DNA of 64,000 nt, from contig JBFLYK010000022.1 in the NCBI GenBank assembly GCA_040756995.1, positions 1 to 64,000 on the forward strand, given 5' to 3'. Below, piece after piece: positions 1 through 8,910 of this stretch. The notes below the pieces were generated by a model, which saw only the letters and a program-made list of their open reading frames with translations, made no database searches and had not been told where the DNA came from. How positions within the stretch are numbered: the first letter of the stretch is position 1; every line of letters starts with the position of its first letter. This stretch comes from BP-133 sp040756995 (GTDB lineage: Bacteria > Actinomycetota > Acidimicrobiia > IMCC26256 > BP-133). Both the position numbers and the translations under genes were made by a program.

Positions 1-2363
1 GCCAGGGCGGCGAAGCCGGCCGCGGCCGTGGCCGCGGCGGTGACTGCCCCCCGGAAGGCGCCGGCGCCAGGAGGGCCGGCACTCACCGCCGCTTCCGGCG
101 GGACGTCGGCGCCGGCGGTTGGCGGGGCGGCCCTCACGCTTGCTCCCGGCGGGACGTCGGCGCCGGCGGCAGGCGGGCCGGCCCTCACGCTTGCTCCCGG
201 CGGGACGTCGGCGCCGGCGGCAGGCGGGCCGGCACCCACCGCTGCTTCCGGCGGGCCCTCGGCGCCCGCCGCCCTCCGCTCCAGCGTGAAGAGGGTGAAC
301 TCGCACCCGACAGCGGCGGTCAGCGACCCGAGACCGACGGTCAGGGGGGTGAGGTCGACGCCGGTGACCCACAAGGCCAGGGCGCCCCACCCGACCGCCA
401 GCAGGGCGTGCCGGCGCCGGGGTACCAGCAGCAGGAGCACCGCCCCCGCCGCCAGGGGACCGGCCAGGCTGCCGGCCAGCCGCCCGCCGGAGAGGAGCTC
501 GTAGCCCCGGCTGGCCACCACCGGCAGCCCGGTGAGCGTGACTTCGGCCCCGGGAGGAGGGGTCGGCAGGGCGGCCCGGATCCGTTCCAGCAGGTCGGTC
601 TGGTCGGCGAGATCCCCGAGCGGCAGCCCGTAGCCGGCCACCGCCTCCTTGCGGTCGCTGCGGACGCTGGCGCCGACGAGGTAGCGGGGAAGGATGTCGA
701 GGGCGGCGTCGATCTGGGCGGCCGTGGCGTCCGGCCCCAGCCAGGACAGGAGCCGGAGGGGCGAGACCACCGGCCGCACCCGGTCCCCGAAGGGCGCCAC
801 CACCGCCTCCTCGGCCGCCCGAAACCAGGCCAGCATCTCGGGCGAGACGACGTCGGCCGCCCGGACCCGCACCGCCACCTCACCCGAGGCGCCCAGCACC
901 GCCTCGGCCCGCCGGGCGTCGGCCAGCGCCGGCAGCCCCTCGGCCAGCCGCTCCGGCCGGGCCTCGACCGGGATCGACGGCAGGAGGGCCCAGCCCAGCA
1001 CCGCCAACCCGCCCGCCACGGCCAGCACCGCTCTCCGCCGCCCCGACACGCCGTGGGCCGCCTCTCCAACTGGCGTTCCTTTTCCGCTGTATCCCGGTAA
1101 ACGAACGCCAGTTGGCAACGAGGCTGAAACTGGCGTTCCTTTTCCGCTGTATTCCGGTAAAGGAACGCCAGTTGGGGCTGGCTCCGCCGTCGCCGGCCGG
1201 AAGGCCAGCGCCAGCAGCGTCGAGACGGTCACGCCGGCGGCCAGCGCCAGACCGAGGTGGCGGACGAACGGCAGCGGGGACAGGGTCAGGACGGCGAAGC
1301 CGGCGGCGCTGGCCGCGGTGGCGGCCAGGAGGATCCGGCGGCGGGCCGGATAGGCGGCCTGGACCGGCATGTCGCTGCCCACCCCCAGCATCACCGGCAG
1401 GAAGGCGAGCATCCCGAGCGACAGCGGCGTCCCCCGCAGCCCGAAGAACCCGAGGACCACCGCCGTGGCGGCCAGCCCGAGGGCCAGCGGGAGCAGGCGC
1501 CGGACGACTCGTCTCCGCCCCGGACGGTGGGTCACGAGAAAGGCAACGGCGACCGCGGCCAGCGCCACGAGCCCGAGGCGGGGCAGCTCCCGGCGGACTT
1601 CGGCGCCGAGGGCGCTGACGAGGACGGGAGCGCCGGTGACCGTCACGCCCGTCCCCAGACCGGCCCGCCCGGCTTCGGACCGGACGGCCCGCACCAGCCG
1701 GTCGGTGGCGGCCTGGGCGAGGCCCTCCCGGGGCCGGACGTAGACCGCGGCGTGCCGGTCGTCGGGCACGATCCAGCGCAGCTGCGGCTTGACCCGGCCG
1801 TGCTGGTCGAAGAACACCGTCCGGTTGAACGTGGGGTTCGACACCGACGGCAGCCCCAGCGGGAGGCCGGCGGCGACGAGCGCGCCGTAGCGCTGCTCGT
1901 AGACCGCCACCGCCGCCCGGCCGGCCGCCTCCGCTTCCGCCTCCGTCTTCCCGGCCGCCCGGGCGGCGTCGACCGCCTCGGCCCGCAGCCCGTCCCGCCG
2001 GGCGGTGATCGACACCAGCAACTCGTTGAGCTGAATGGCGATCTGGTTGAGGGTGGTGCCGGGGCCGTAGACGACGGCCACGTTGGGGAGCGCCGCCAGC
2101 CCACTCTCCAGCGCCACCATCCGCTTCACCACGTCGGGCATCAGCAGCCCGCCGGCGGTGTCCGTCTCGATCAGGACGACGACGGGGTCGGCGCCGAAGG
2201 CAGCCTGGGTCTCCTCCCATTCGCTCACCGCCTCGTCGCCGGTCGGGAGCAGCGAGCCGATGGCCGTGTCGACCTCGAGGCGGGTGAGGCCCAGCGTGGT
2301 GGCGGCGGCCAGCACCGCCAGGACCCCGGCCACCAGGAGCGCCCGCCTCCTCCCGGACGCCAC
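1..2363 (-). CDS. MMPL/RND-family transporter, truncated by the left window edge
   Basis: The GTG start at 2363 lies 2 bp after the stop of the last MCE gene, and the frame stays open for 787 codons to the window edge. Residues about 4-25 form the first membrane helix, followed by a large extracytoplasmic loop. A block of helices follows at residues about 270-390, containing a GVGSDMPV stretch like the conserved MMPL GxD region. A second RND half starts near residue 445. Two 46-bp palindromic repeats are translated in frame at residues about 397-432, in the linker between halves. A 17-residue tandem repeat (residues about 695-759) sits between two helices of the second half. As the last gene of an mce operon it may move lipid across the membrane; the substrate is not deducible. 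The C-terminus is missing. Confidence 0.85.
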   Translation of the reverse strand, partial: MASGRRRALLVAGVLAVLAAATTLGLTRLEVDTAIGSLLPTGDEAVSEWEETQAAFGADPVVVLIETDTAGGLLMPDVVKRMVALESGLAALPNVAVVYGPGTTLNQIAIQLNELLVSITARRDGLRAEAVDAARAAGKTEAEAEAAGRAAVAVYEQRYGALVAAGLPLGLPSVSNPTFNRTVFFDQHGRVKPQLRWIVPDDRHAAVYVRPREGLAQAATDRLVRAVRSEAGRAGLGTGVTVTGAPVLVSALGAEVRRELPRLGLVALAAVAVAFLVTHRPGRRRVVRRLLPLALGLAATAVVLGFFGLRGTPLSLGMLAFLPVMLGVGSDMPVQAAYPARRRILLAATAASAAGFAVLTLSPLPFVRHLGLALAAGVTVSTLLALAFRPATAEPAPTGVPLPEYSGKGTPVSASLPTGVRLPGYSGKGTPVGEAAHGVSGRRRAVLAVAGGLAVLGWALLPSIPVEARPERLAEGLPALADARRAEAVLGASGEVAVRVRAADVVSPEMLAWFRAAEEAVVAPFGDRVRPVVSPLRLLSWLGPDATAAQIDAALDILPRYLVGASVRSDRKEAVAGYGLPLGDLADQTDLLERIRAALPTPPPGAEVTLTGLPVVASRGYELLSGGRLAGSLAGPLAAGAVLLLLVPRRRHALLAVGWGALALWVTGVDLTPLTVGLGSLTAAVGCEFTLFTLERRAAGAEGPPEAAVGAGPPAAGADVPPGASVRAGPPAAGADVPPGASVRAAPPTAGADVPPEAAVSAGPPGAGAFRGAVTAAATAAAGFAAL
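88..280. repeat. 51-bp tandem repeat (about 3.8 units) inside the MMPL gene
   Basis: Units run 88-138, 139-189, 190-240 and a partial unit from 241. Units two and three are almost identical. On the minus strand each unit encodes 17 residues, best copy GPPAAGADVPPGASVRA, so the period keeps the reading frame. The repeat lies in a loop between two predicted membrane helices of the second RND half. Confidence 0.9.
1068..1113. repeat. Palindromic element copy 1 (inside the MMPL gene)
   Basis: A 46-bp element with 15-nt outer arms AACTGGCGTTCCTTT and its complement, then one mismatch, a 3-bp CCG/CGG stem and an 8-nt loop. This copy differs from the consensus in the loop (ATCCC for ATTCC) and at one right-arm base (AACGAACG). 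Read on the minus strand it stays open, as TGVRLPGYSGKGTPV. Confidence 0.93.
1128..1173. repeat. Palindromic element copy 2 (inside the MMPL gene)
   Basis: A second copy of the same 46-bp element, starting exactly 60 bp after copy 1, so both are in the same codon phase. Its arms are perfect. On the minus strand it encodes TGVPLPEYSGKGTPV within the MMPL open frame. The 14 bp between copies encode a short Ser/Leu-rich spacer. Confidence 0.93.
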
Positions 2364-2365
2364 TC

Positions 2366-3640
2366 TCAGTTGGGATCCTCCGGGACCCGGGGCACCGTGC
2401 CGCTGAAGGGCTGGGGGTTCGTGGCCCCGCCGGCCGGCGGATAGGCGTTGTGGACCTTGGTGCTGACCGCGTCGCCGGTGAAGGACCCGGCGTCGATGAC
2501 GAGCAGGAACCGGCCGGCGTCGAGGCCCGAGGCCGTGACCACCTGAGCGGCGTTGGCGGCGAAGGCGCCGATGTCGTGGGCGTAGGGAGCGAGGTAGGCC
2601 AGCATCGGGTTCACGTCGGCCAGGCCGACCCGCAGAACGGGGAGGAGCGCTGAGGCGTCGGCCGCCACCGCCGGGGTGCGGGTGAGAGTCCCGGGCAGCA
2701 GGCCGAGGTTCGTGTCGAGATGGGGCAGCAGCCCCCGCAGCTCGGCAGTGGCGCCGGGCAGCTCGGCCAGGGCGGCCTCGAGGTGGGGGGCGGCCCGCAC
2801 CAGCGGATCGGCCAGCGGCGTGAGCGCGCCGGCCAGCTCCCGCACCGGCGGCGAGGCGGCCTTCACCCGGTCGAGCAGGCCGGGAAGGAGCCGGACGGTC
2901 TCGGCCAGCTTCTCGTCGCGGCTGGCGGTGGCCCGGAAGAGCCGCTCGGCGGACGTGGCCATCCGGGCGATCTGGCCTTCGCCCTCGTCGAGCACGGCCA
3001 GCAGCCGGGTGCCTTCCCGCACCAGCGCCGAGAGGTTGTCGGACTGGGCGGCGAGGACGTCGAGGGCGTCGTGGCCGTCGCGCCCCAGCCGGCCCAACGC
3101 GGCCAGCGTGTCGGCGAGATGCTGGGCTTCGCCGTCGGTGGCGACGCCGAGCCTGCGGACCAGCGAAGCGAGCTGCTCCCGCGTTTCGAACGGCAGCGTG
3201 TCGAGGAGATCGTCGAACTTCACCGACAGCTGCTCGGCCGAGGCCGGGAGCCGCCCGCCGTCGGCGATGGCGGGACCGGTGCCGTCGGTGATCTCCAGGT
3301 ACGTCTCCTCGATGAGGGTCTTGGCCCGGAGCACGACCTTGGCCCCCTCGTGGAGGGGCACGGCGTCGCCCCGCAGTTCCATCTTCACGTCGACGGACTC
3401 GGCGGTGCGCTCGAGACCCCGGATCTTGCCCACCGGCACCCCGGCCATCCGGACCTCGGAGTCGTAGACGAGGTTCTGCGTGTCGGCCAGCGAGGCCGTC
3501 ACCGAGTACCCCCCGGTGACGCCGGGAAGGGAACCGCCGAAGTTGACCCACAGCACGGCGAACGTGACGGCCATCGTCACGAGGAAGACGGCCATCGTCG
3601 CCTGGCGGGCGTGGCGCAGGAAGGCCGGGGAGCACCTCAT
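2366..3640 (-). CDS. MCE-family protein, sixth of six (MceF position)
   Basis: A 424-residue substrate-binding component of an mce lipid transporter. A membrane helix at residues about 14-35 anchors it. The MCE/MlaD beta-barrel domain follows at about 44-120 (GVPVGKIRG, a typical MCE turn). A long Ala/Leu-rich helical region suited to a periplasm-spanning tube and a short Pro-rich tail (near residue 400) complete it. The start overlaps the stop of the preceding mce gene by 4 bp, so the two are translationally coupled. The letter assignment rests on gene order only. Confidence 0.9.
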   Translation of the reverse strand: MRCSPAFLRHARQATMAVFLVTMAVTFAVLWVNFGGSLPGVTGGYSVTASLADTQNLVYDSEVRMAGVPVGKIRGLERTAESVDVKMELRGDAVPLHEGAKVVLRAKTLIEETYLEITDGTGPAIADGGRLPASAEQLSVKFDDLLDTLPFETREQLASLVRRLGVATDGEAQHLADTLAALGRLGRDGHDALDVLAAQSDNLSALVREGTRLLAVLDEGEGQIARMATSAERLFRATASRDEKLAETVRLLPGLLDRVKAASPPVRELAGALTPLADPLVRAAPHLEAALAELPGATAELRGLLPHLDTNLGLLPGTLTRTPAVAADASALLPVLRVGLADVNPMLAYLAPYAHDIGAFAANAAQVVTASGLDAGRFLLVIDAGSFTGDAVSTKVHNAYPPAGGATNPQPFSGTVPRVPEDPN

Positions 3641-4902
3641 GGCTTCACCGGGCAGGGCACGAGAACGCAGAGGATCGTCTCCGCCCCGGCGATGACGAGA
3701 CCCCGCAGGATCGGGCCGTTGGCGTCCTCGAGCTTGAAGACGTCGTTGCCCTGATAGACGAAGGCGGCGAGGTCGGAGAGGTAACCGGGGTTGGTTTCGT
3801 CGCCGACCACCTTGCCGGTCAACGGATCCAGCCGGTGGCTCCAGGCCACCGTGTCGGCCAGCGCCGGCCGGGCCGAGGCCAGCAGCGGGCGCAGGTCGGC
3901 GACCAGGGGCCGGGCGCCGTCGACCACCGGCCGGGCCAGATCGGCGGTGCGGTCCAGCCGGTCGACCACGCCCGACATCCCGGCCAGGGCGCCGGGGAGC
4001 CGGTCGGAAGCCGCCTTGATCCCGTCGAGGGTGGGGTTGAGCTGGGTGGCGAGCTCGGAGACGGCACCCGAGGCCGTGCGCAGCTCGTCGCCGAAGCCGG
4101 GGAGCTGCCGCAGGGTGGCGTCGAGTTCGGAGTCGCGGGCGGCGAGGGTGTCGAGCGTCTCCCGGGCGGAGTCCAGCATGCGGGCCAGCCGGGCGTCGTC
4201 CTCCCCGGCGGCGGTGGCGATGTCGGCGAAGGCCGTGACGAGCCGGGCGATCTTCTCCCGCCGGGTGTCGAGCGCCTCCATGACCGGCCGGAGAGCGAGC
4301 ATGGTGGCGTCGGCGGCCTTCAGGTCCCCCGGGATTACGCCCGGCCGGGCCAGGGCGGCGTCCGACTCCTCGAGGGCGATGCGGCCGGCGGTGCGGGCCC
4401 GGTCGTCGAGGTGGGAGAGCACCTCGTCGAGCTGGATGGGCCGCACCGTCTGGGCCAGCGGAATGACGGACCTCGGATCGAGGACCTTGGCCGGTTTCCC
4501 GCCCGGGTCGAGCAGCACGTACATCTCGTTGAGCTGGCTCTTGGGCCGGAGGAACGCCCGGGCGTTGGCGTGGACGGTGCCGTAGCGCTTCTTGAGCGAC
4601 AGGGTGAGCCGGGCCCGCCCGTCCCCGGTGATGTCGGCCTTGGTGATCTCCCCCACCGGCACACCGGCGATGCGGACCTCCTGGCCCTGCCCCGGGGCGA
4701 CGCCGGGCGCCTCCTCGAAGTCCGCCCGGTACGTCACCTTCTCCTCCCAGGGGAACGACACCCGCTGGTGGGAGAGGATGTAGCCGCCGACGCCGGCGGC
4801 AAGGACGATGAGGGCGGCGATGACCGCCAGATCGCGGCCGAGCCCCTTGGTGGCCCGGATGCGGGTCCAGGTGTTGTGCAGCGTGCGCCGGAACTGGCTC
4901 AT
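3637..4902 (-). CDS. MCE-family protein, fifth of six (MceE position)
   Basis: 421 residues: an N-terminal helix at about 24-44, an MCE domain at about 56-135 (GVPVGEITKADI), then an extended Ala/Leu-rich helical segment. In mycobacteria the protein at this position is often a lipoprotein, but no lipobox cysteine is visible here and the N-terminus is a plain anchor. It overlaps both neighbours by ATGA, placing it in the middle of a tightly coupled operon. Confidence 0.9.
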   Translation of the reverse strand: MSQFRRTLHNTWTRIRATKGLGRDLAVIAALIVLAAGVGGYILSHQRVSFPWEEKVTYRADFEEAPGVAPGQGQEVRIAGVPVGEITKADITGDGRARLTLSLKKRYGTVHANARAFLRPKSQLNEMYVLLDPGGKPAKVLDPRSVIPLAQTVRPIQLDEVLSHLDDRARTAGRIALEESDAALARPGVIPGDLKAADATMLALRPVMEALDTRREKIARLVTAFADIATAAGEDDARLARMLDSARETLDTLAARDSELDATLRQLPGFGDELRTASGAVSELATQLNPTLDGIKAASDRLPGALAGMSGVVDRLDRTADLARPVVDGARPLVADLRPLLASARPALADTVAWSHRLDPLTGKVVGDETNPGYLSDLAAFVYQGNDVFKLEDANGPILRGLVIAGAETILCVLVPCPVKP

Positions 4903-6230
4903 TCGACGCTCCTGAACATCGGGCCGGAGCCGGGATTCGCCGGTCCGGTGGACGTCCCGCCGAGGCTGATCGAGTCCCCGTTGAGGCCGATGTAGAAGTT
5001 CAGCTGCGAGCCCTCGGGATTGACGAAGCTCGACACCCCGTCGAAGCCGGCCAGGAAGTGGCCCAGTTCCTCGTACAGCCTGGTGTCCCGCCCCGTGCCG
5101 GTGTAGGGCGCGAGCACGGCGGGGACGATCTGGTCCCGCAGGCGACCCAGGACGGGATCCTCCAGGTCGCCCAGCAGCTGCCGGAGCAGGCCGGCGGTCG
5201 GGGCCAGGTCGTCGAGGGCGGGTTTCAGGTCGGCCACCACGGGCCGCAGGTCGGCGAGCAGCGGCGTCGCCTTCCGGAGGACGGGCGGTAGCTTGCCGAG
5301 CAGTTCGGTGAGGCGGGCGACCGAGGGCCGGGCCCCGGGGGCGGTGGCCTGGAGCCGGGCCAGCGTGCCGTCGAGGGCGCTGAGGCCGGCCCGGGCCTGC
5401 CGCAAGGTGGCCGGCATGGTGGCGATGCTGCGTTCCAGCTCCGGTGCGCGGTCGGCCAGCGTCCCGGCCACGGTGGCGAGGTCGTCGACCACCGACTCGA
5501 TCTCGCCGTCGGTGGCGGTGAGGACGGCCGCCGCCCGGGACAGCTGCACCACCAGCCGGTGGAGGTCACCTTCGGCGGTGCCGCCCATCGCCTCGAGGAC
5601 CCGGCCGGTGGGGGCCAGCGCCGGCGGGGCGTCGGCCAGCACCGCGCCGAGTGCTTCCTTCCCGCCGTCGGCCAGGGCGGTGTCGAGCCCGGCCACCGTC
5701 GTCTGGAGCCCGTGGCGGGCGGTGTCCTGGAGCACCTCGTTCACCCGGTCGAACTCGACCGGCACATGCGTGCGGTCCTGGGGGATGCGGTCGCCGTCGA
5801 ACCGGCCGGGGGCGCCGCCCGGGGTCAGCTCGACGTAGGCCGACAGGCCGGGGCCGCCGAGGAAGGTGGCGGGCCGGATGGCCGCCTTCGGCGCCGAGCC
5901 GAGGGCGTCGAGGGTGCCCTTGTCGAGCTTCATCTCCACCGCCGCCCCGCCGCCGTCGAGTGGGCGCACCCGGGTGATCTGGCCGACCTTGACGCCGGCC
6001 ACCTCGACCTTGGACACCACCCCCGCCACCTTGTAGCGGGAGGCGAACTCGGCGGTGATGGTGTCACCCGGCCGGATCGACAGCAGGAGATCCTGCTTCT
6101 TCATGAGGACGGCGCCGATGAGGACGATGCTGACGAGCCACATCACCCCGAGCTGGAGCTTGGACCGCCGGGCGAGCCAGGACCCGGCCGGTGCCAGCAC
6201 CCGTCCGACGGGAGCGAAGATCCGCCTCAT
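4899..6230 (-). CDS. MCE-family protein, fourth of six (MceD position)
   Basis: 443 residues. The ATG at 6230 is chosen because it overlaps the upstream stop by 4 bp like the other mce genes and is followed by a membrane helix (residues about 22-41) with a preceding Arg/Lys cluster; the upstream in-frame extension lacks protein-like composition. The MCE domain spans about 47-130 (GVKVGQITRVRPL). A helical region follows, ending in a Gly/Pro/Ser-rich tail. Expected to form part of the hexameric lipid-binding MCE assembly. Confidence 0.9.
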   Translation of the reverse strand: MRRIFAPVGRVLAPAGSWLARRSKLQLGVMWLVSIVLIGAVLMKKQDLLLSIRPGDTITAEFASRYKVAGVVSKVEVAGVKVGQITRVRPLDGGGAAVEMKLDKGTLDALGSAPKAAIRPATFLGGPGLSAYVELTPGGAPGRFDGDRIPQDRTHVPVEFDRVNEVLQDTARHGLQTTVAGLDTALADGGKEALGAVLADAPPALAPTGRVLEAMGGTAEGDLHRLVVQLSRAAAVLTATDGEIESVVDDLATVAGTLADRAPELERSIATMPATLRQARAGLSALDGTLARLQATAPGARPSVARLTELLGKLPPVLRKATPLLADLRPVVADLKPALDDLAPTAGLLRQLLGDLEDPVLGRLRDQIVPAVLAPYTGTGRDTRLYEELGHFLAGFDGVSSFVNPEGSQLNFYIGLNGDSISLGGTSTGPANPGSGPMFRSVE

Positions 6231-7465
6231 GGTGTCCCCAAGGGGTTGTAGCGGGCGCCGTCCTTGGCCGCCTCGCCCGGGGCGGGATAGGGATTGCGGT
6301 TCCCGGCCTGGTTGACGGCGGTGAAGATGCTGGCCACCCGGAGCCATTTGCCGTTGGCGTCGCCCTGGGCGAAGGCGTCCCGCAGGCCGTCGAGGAGCAG
6401 GTTGAGCTCGGGGGCGTAGGGAGCCAGGACCGTGAGCTGGGCGGCGGCCGAGTCGAAGAGGCGGCCGAGGGCGGGGGCCAGCGGCCGGGCGTCGTCGAAG
6501 GTCGTGGTCAGGGCGGACAGTGCCGGGGTCGCCTGTTGGCTGACCGGCGGGACCTTGCCGAGGACGGGGACGCTCTCCCGCAGGGCGGCCCGGAGGTCGG
6601 GCGTGACGGCGCCGAGGGCGGCGGCGCTGGGGCCGAGGTCGCCGACAGCAGGGCCGAGGGCGGCGGCCGCCGACCCGAGGTCGGACAGGGCCGGCGTCAG
6701 AGCGTCGAGTGTGGAGGGCAGCTTCTCGACGGTGTCGCCCAGCGGCTGGCCCTCGTCGGTGGCCACCGCCAGCAGGGTGTCGCCCATCTGGCGGATCAGG
6801 GCCTCGAGTTCGGCTTCCCGGCCGTTGAACCGACCGGACAGACGCTCGGCGGTGGCCAGGAAGGCGACGAGGCGGGTCTCCTCGGCGGTGAGGGTGCGGC
6901 CGGTCAGGTTGAGGTCGGCCAGCAGGTCGGGCGAGGCGGCGATGAGGTCGTTGAGATCGGGGCCGCGGCCACCGACGCCCGTCCCCGTCTCCAGCAGGGC
7001 GGTGTGCAGCGCCCGACGGGTGGTGTCGTCGAACGTGTCGACGAGGTCGACGATGTCGACCACCGTGGTGGTGCGGTCCCGGCCGAGGACGGCGTCGCCG
7101 AGCTCGCCGGCGGCCGGGGTGCCGGGATCGATCTGCACGTACTTCTGGCCGAGGAGCGACCGGGAGCGGATGCGGGCGGTGGCGTCCTGGTAGATGTCGA
7201 ACCCGCCGGGCAGCTGGACTTCGATCCGCGGCCCGTCCTTGAAGGAGACGCGGTGGACCTGCCCGACCCGCTGGCCCCGCACCCGCACCTCGCTGCCGGC
7301 CCGCAGTCCGGGCGGCACCTCCTCGAAGGCCAGCGTGGCGTACGAGTAGCTCCGGCCCGGCATGCCCTTGTGCGACACGAAGGCGAAGGCCAGCGCCGCC
7401 ACGGACAGGGCGATCACCGCCAGGCCGAGGAGCCTCGGGTTGATGGGGAGTCCGCGCCGGAACAT
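6227..7465 (-). CDS. MCE-family protein, third of six (MceC position)
   Basis: 412 residues. The start ATG at 7465 shares one base with the upstream stop (TGATG). A hydrophobic anchor (residues about 12-32) precedes an MCE domain at about 40-118 (GQRVGQVHRVSF). The long helical region after it is rich in Ala, Leu and Asp. The C-terminus carries an asparagine/proline motif (RNPYPAPGEA) similar to the conserved tail of several actinobacterial MCE proteins. Same operon and phase pattern as its neighbours. Confidence 0.9.
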   Translation of the reverse strand: MFRRGLPINPRLLGLAVIALSVAALAFAFVSHKGMPGRSYSYATLAFEEVPPGLRAGSEVRVRGQRVGQVHRVSFKDGPRIEVQLPGGFDIYQDATARIRSRSLLGQKYVQIDPGTPAAGELGDAVLGRDRTTTVVDIVDLVDTFDDTTRRALHTALLETGTGVGGRGPDLNDLIAASPDLLADLNLTGRTLTAEETRLVAFLATAERLSGRFNGREAELEALIRQMGDTLLAVATDEGQPLGDTVEKLPSTLDALTPALSDLGSAAAALGPAVGDLGPSAAALGAVTPDLRAALRESVPVLGKVPPVSQQATPALSALTTTFDDARPLAPALGRLFDSAAAQLTVLAPYAPELNLLLDGLRDAFAQGDANGKWLRVASIFTAVNQAGNRNPYPAPGEAAKDGARYNPLGTP

Positions 7466-8910
7466 CAACCGCCTCCGAGCAGGTAGCCGAGCAGCGACCG
7501 TTCCTGCTGTTCGGTGAGGCCGGTCGCCGATCCGGGGTCGGTGGCGGGCGAAGCGCCGCCGACCAGGGTGTCGAGGGCGCCGCCGAGCAGGCCTCCGACC
7601 ACCGGGGTGGACGGGCCGAGGAGCGGCCCGACCGGCGCCCCGCCGAGCGGTGGTGCAGGGGCCAGCGGCGGGCCGGCGGGCGGACCGGCGGGGGCGGTGG
7701 CGCCCGGCGTCTCCGGCGGCTCGGACGGGCCGACCTCCTTGCCGGTGGCCAAGGCGAAGATCCGCAGGTAGTGGCTGATGCCGTCGTGCCCGGCGGTGGC
7801 CAGCGCGGCGTTGCGGACCCAGTCGAGCAGGTTGGAGAGATCCTCGGGGAGGGCCTCGACGACGGTGCGGGTGGCCTTGGCCGCCGCCTGCACGTCGGGC
7901 GCGGCGGCCCGCAGGTCGGCGGTGACGGGGGACGCGGCGGTGATGAGCTCCCGGAGCCGTTGCAGGACGGGCTCGGTGCTGACGAGGGCCGGCCCGGCGG
8001 CGTCGGCGAAGTTCTGCAGTTCGGTGGCGATCTGGCGCAGGTCGCCGGACAGGGGCCGCAACGAAGCGAGAACCGGCGTGGTCTGGCCGGCCAGCGCGGT
8101 CAGCTCGGCGAGGGCGGAACGGGCGGTGGCCAGCGCGGTGGGGAGCCGGCGGAGGGCGCCGTCGAGTTCGGCCTTGCCGGCCGCCGTGGCGGCCAACAGC
8201 TGGTCGGTGGCCGCCACCACCTTGTCGAGCCGCTGACCCCGGTCGGCGGCCAGCGCCTGGGCCACCGGTTCGGCCCGGTCGATGAGCGCCGTCAGGAGCT
8301 GGTTCTGACCGCCGAGGATCTCGAGCAGCTTGGTGGTCTCGGTGAGGGCCGGCTCGAGGGCGTCGAGGGCGGCGGCGGCGTCCTCGCCTCGGCCCGACAG
8401 GCCTTCCCCGAGCGCCACGATCAGCGCCGCCAGCGCCGCCCCGGCGGGCTCGTTCACGACGTCGAGGAACTCCTGCAGTTCGATCGTCCGCGACGTCTGG
8501 GTGGCCGGGATGATCCCGCCGTCGTCCAGGATCGGAGCCGAGGGCGAACCCCGGTCGACGTGGATATAGCGCTCCCCCAGCAGGCTGATGGCCCGGATGG
8601 TGACCTTGGCGTCGGTGTGGAGCGGCGTGAAGGCCGAGCCGACGGAGATCGTGACCCGGGCCTTGCCGTCGACCAGGCGCAGCTTCTTGACCTCGCCGGC
8701 CTTCACCCCGTCGACCATGACGTCGTTGCCCGGGATGATGGCGCCGGCGTCGGTGAACTCGGCGTGGACGGTGACGGCCGGGTGCTCCTCGGCCGCGGTC
8801 ACACCGCCGGCGGCCACGGCCACCAGCAGGGCGCTCGAGACCAGGGCGACGGCCCCGCGGAGCGGGCCGAGCCTGCCTCGGGGGAGCCTGGTGAAGCCGC
8901 CGAGCTTCAT
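7465..8910 (-). CDS. MCE-family protein, second of six (MceB position), with Pro/Gly-rich tail
   Basis: 481 residues, the longest of the six. An N-terminal hydrophobic segment at about 19-38 has a signal-peptide-like Ala-rich end. The MCE domain follows at about 47-125 (DGVKAGEVKKLRL). After the helical region comes a low-complexity Pro/Gly/Ala tail from about residue 390, ending in a short helix-like segment. The start overlaps the upstream mce gene by ATGA. Confidence 0.9.
   Translation of the reverse strand: MKLGGFTRLPRGRLGPLRGAVALVSSALLVAVAAGGVTAAEEHPAVTVHAEFTDAGAIIPGNDVMVDGVKAGEVKKLRLVDGKARVTISVGSAFTPLHTDAKVTIRAISLLGERYIHVDRGSPSAPILDDGGIIPATQTSRTIELQEFLDVVNEPAGAALAALIVALGEGLSGRGEDAAAALDALEPALTETTKLLEILGGQNQLLTALIDRAEPVAQALAADRGQRLDKVVAATDQLLAATAAGKAELDGALRRLPTALATARSALAELTALAGQTTPVLASLRPLSGDLRQIATELQNFADAAGPALVSTEPVLQRLRELITAASPVTADLRAAAPDVQAAAKATRTVVEALPEDLSNLLDWVRNAALATAGHDGISHYLRIFALATGKEVGPSEPPETPGATAPAGPPAGPPLAPAPPLGGAPVGPLLGPSTPVVGGLLGGALDTLVGGASPATDPGSATGLTEQQERSLLGYLLGGG

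Noticed and set aside
85..280. CRISPR array from the short tandem repeats at the left edge
   Set aside because: Units are directly adjacent with no variable spacers and are in frame within a coding sequence.
1068..1173. Frameshifted or broken MMPL gene at the palindromes
   Set aside because: Translating the frame set by the GTG at 2363 through both repeats gives continuous membrane-protein sequence on both sides.
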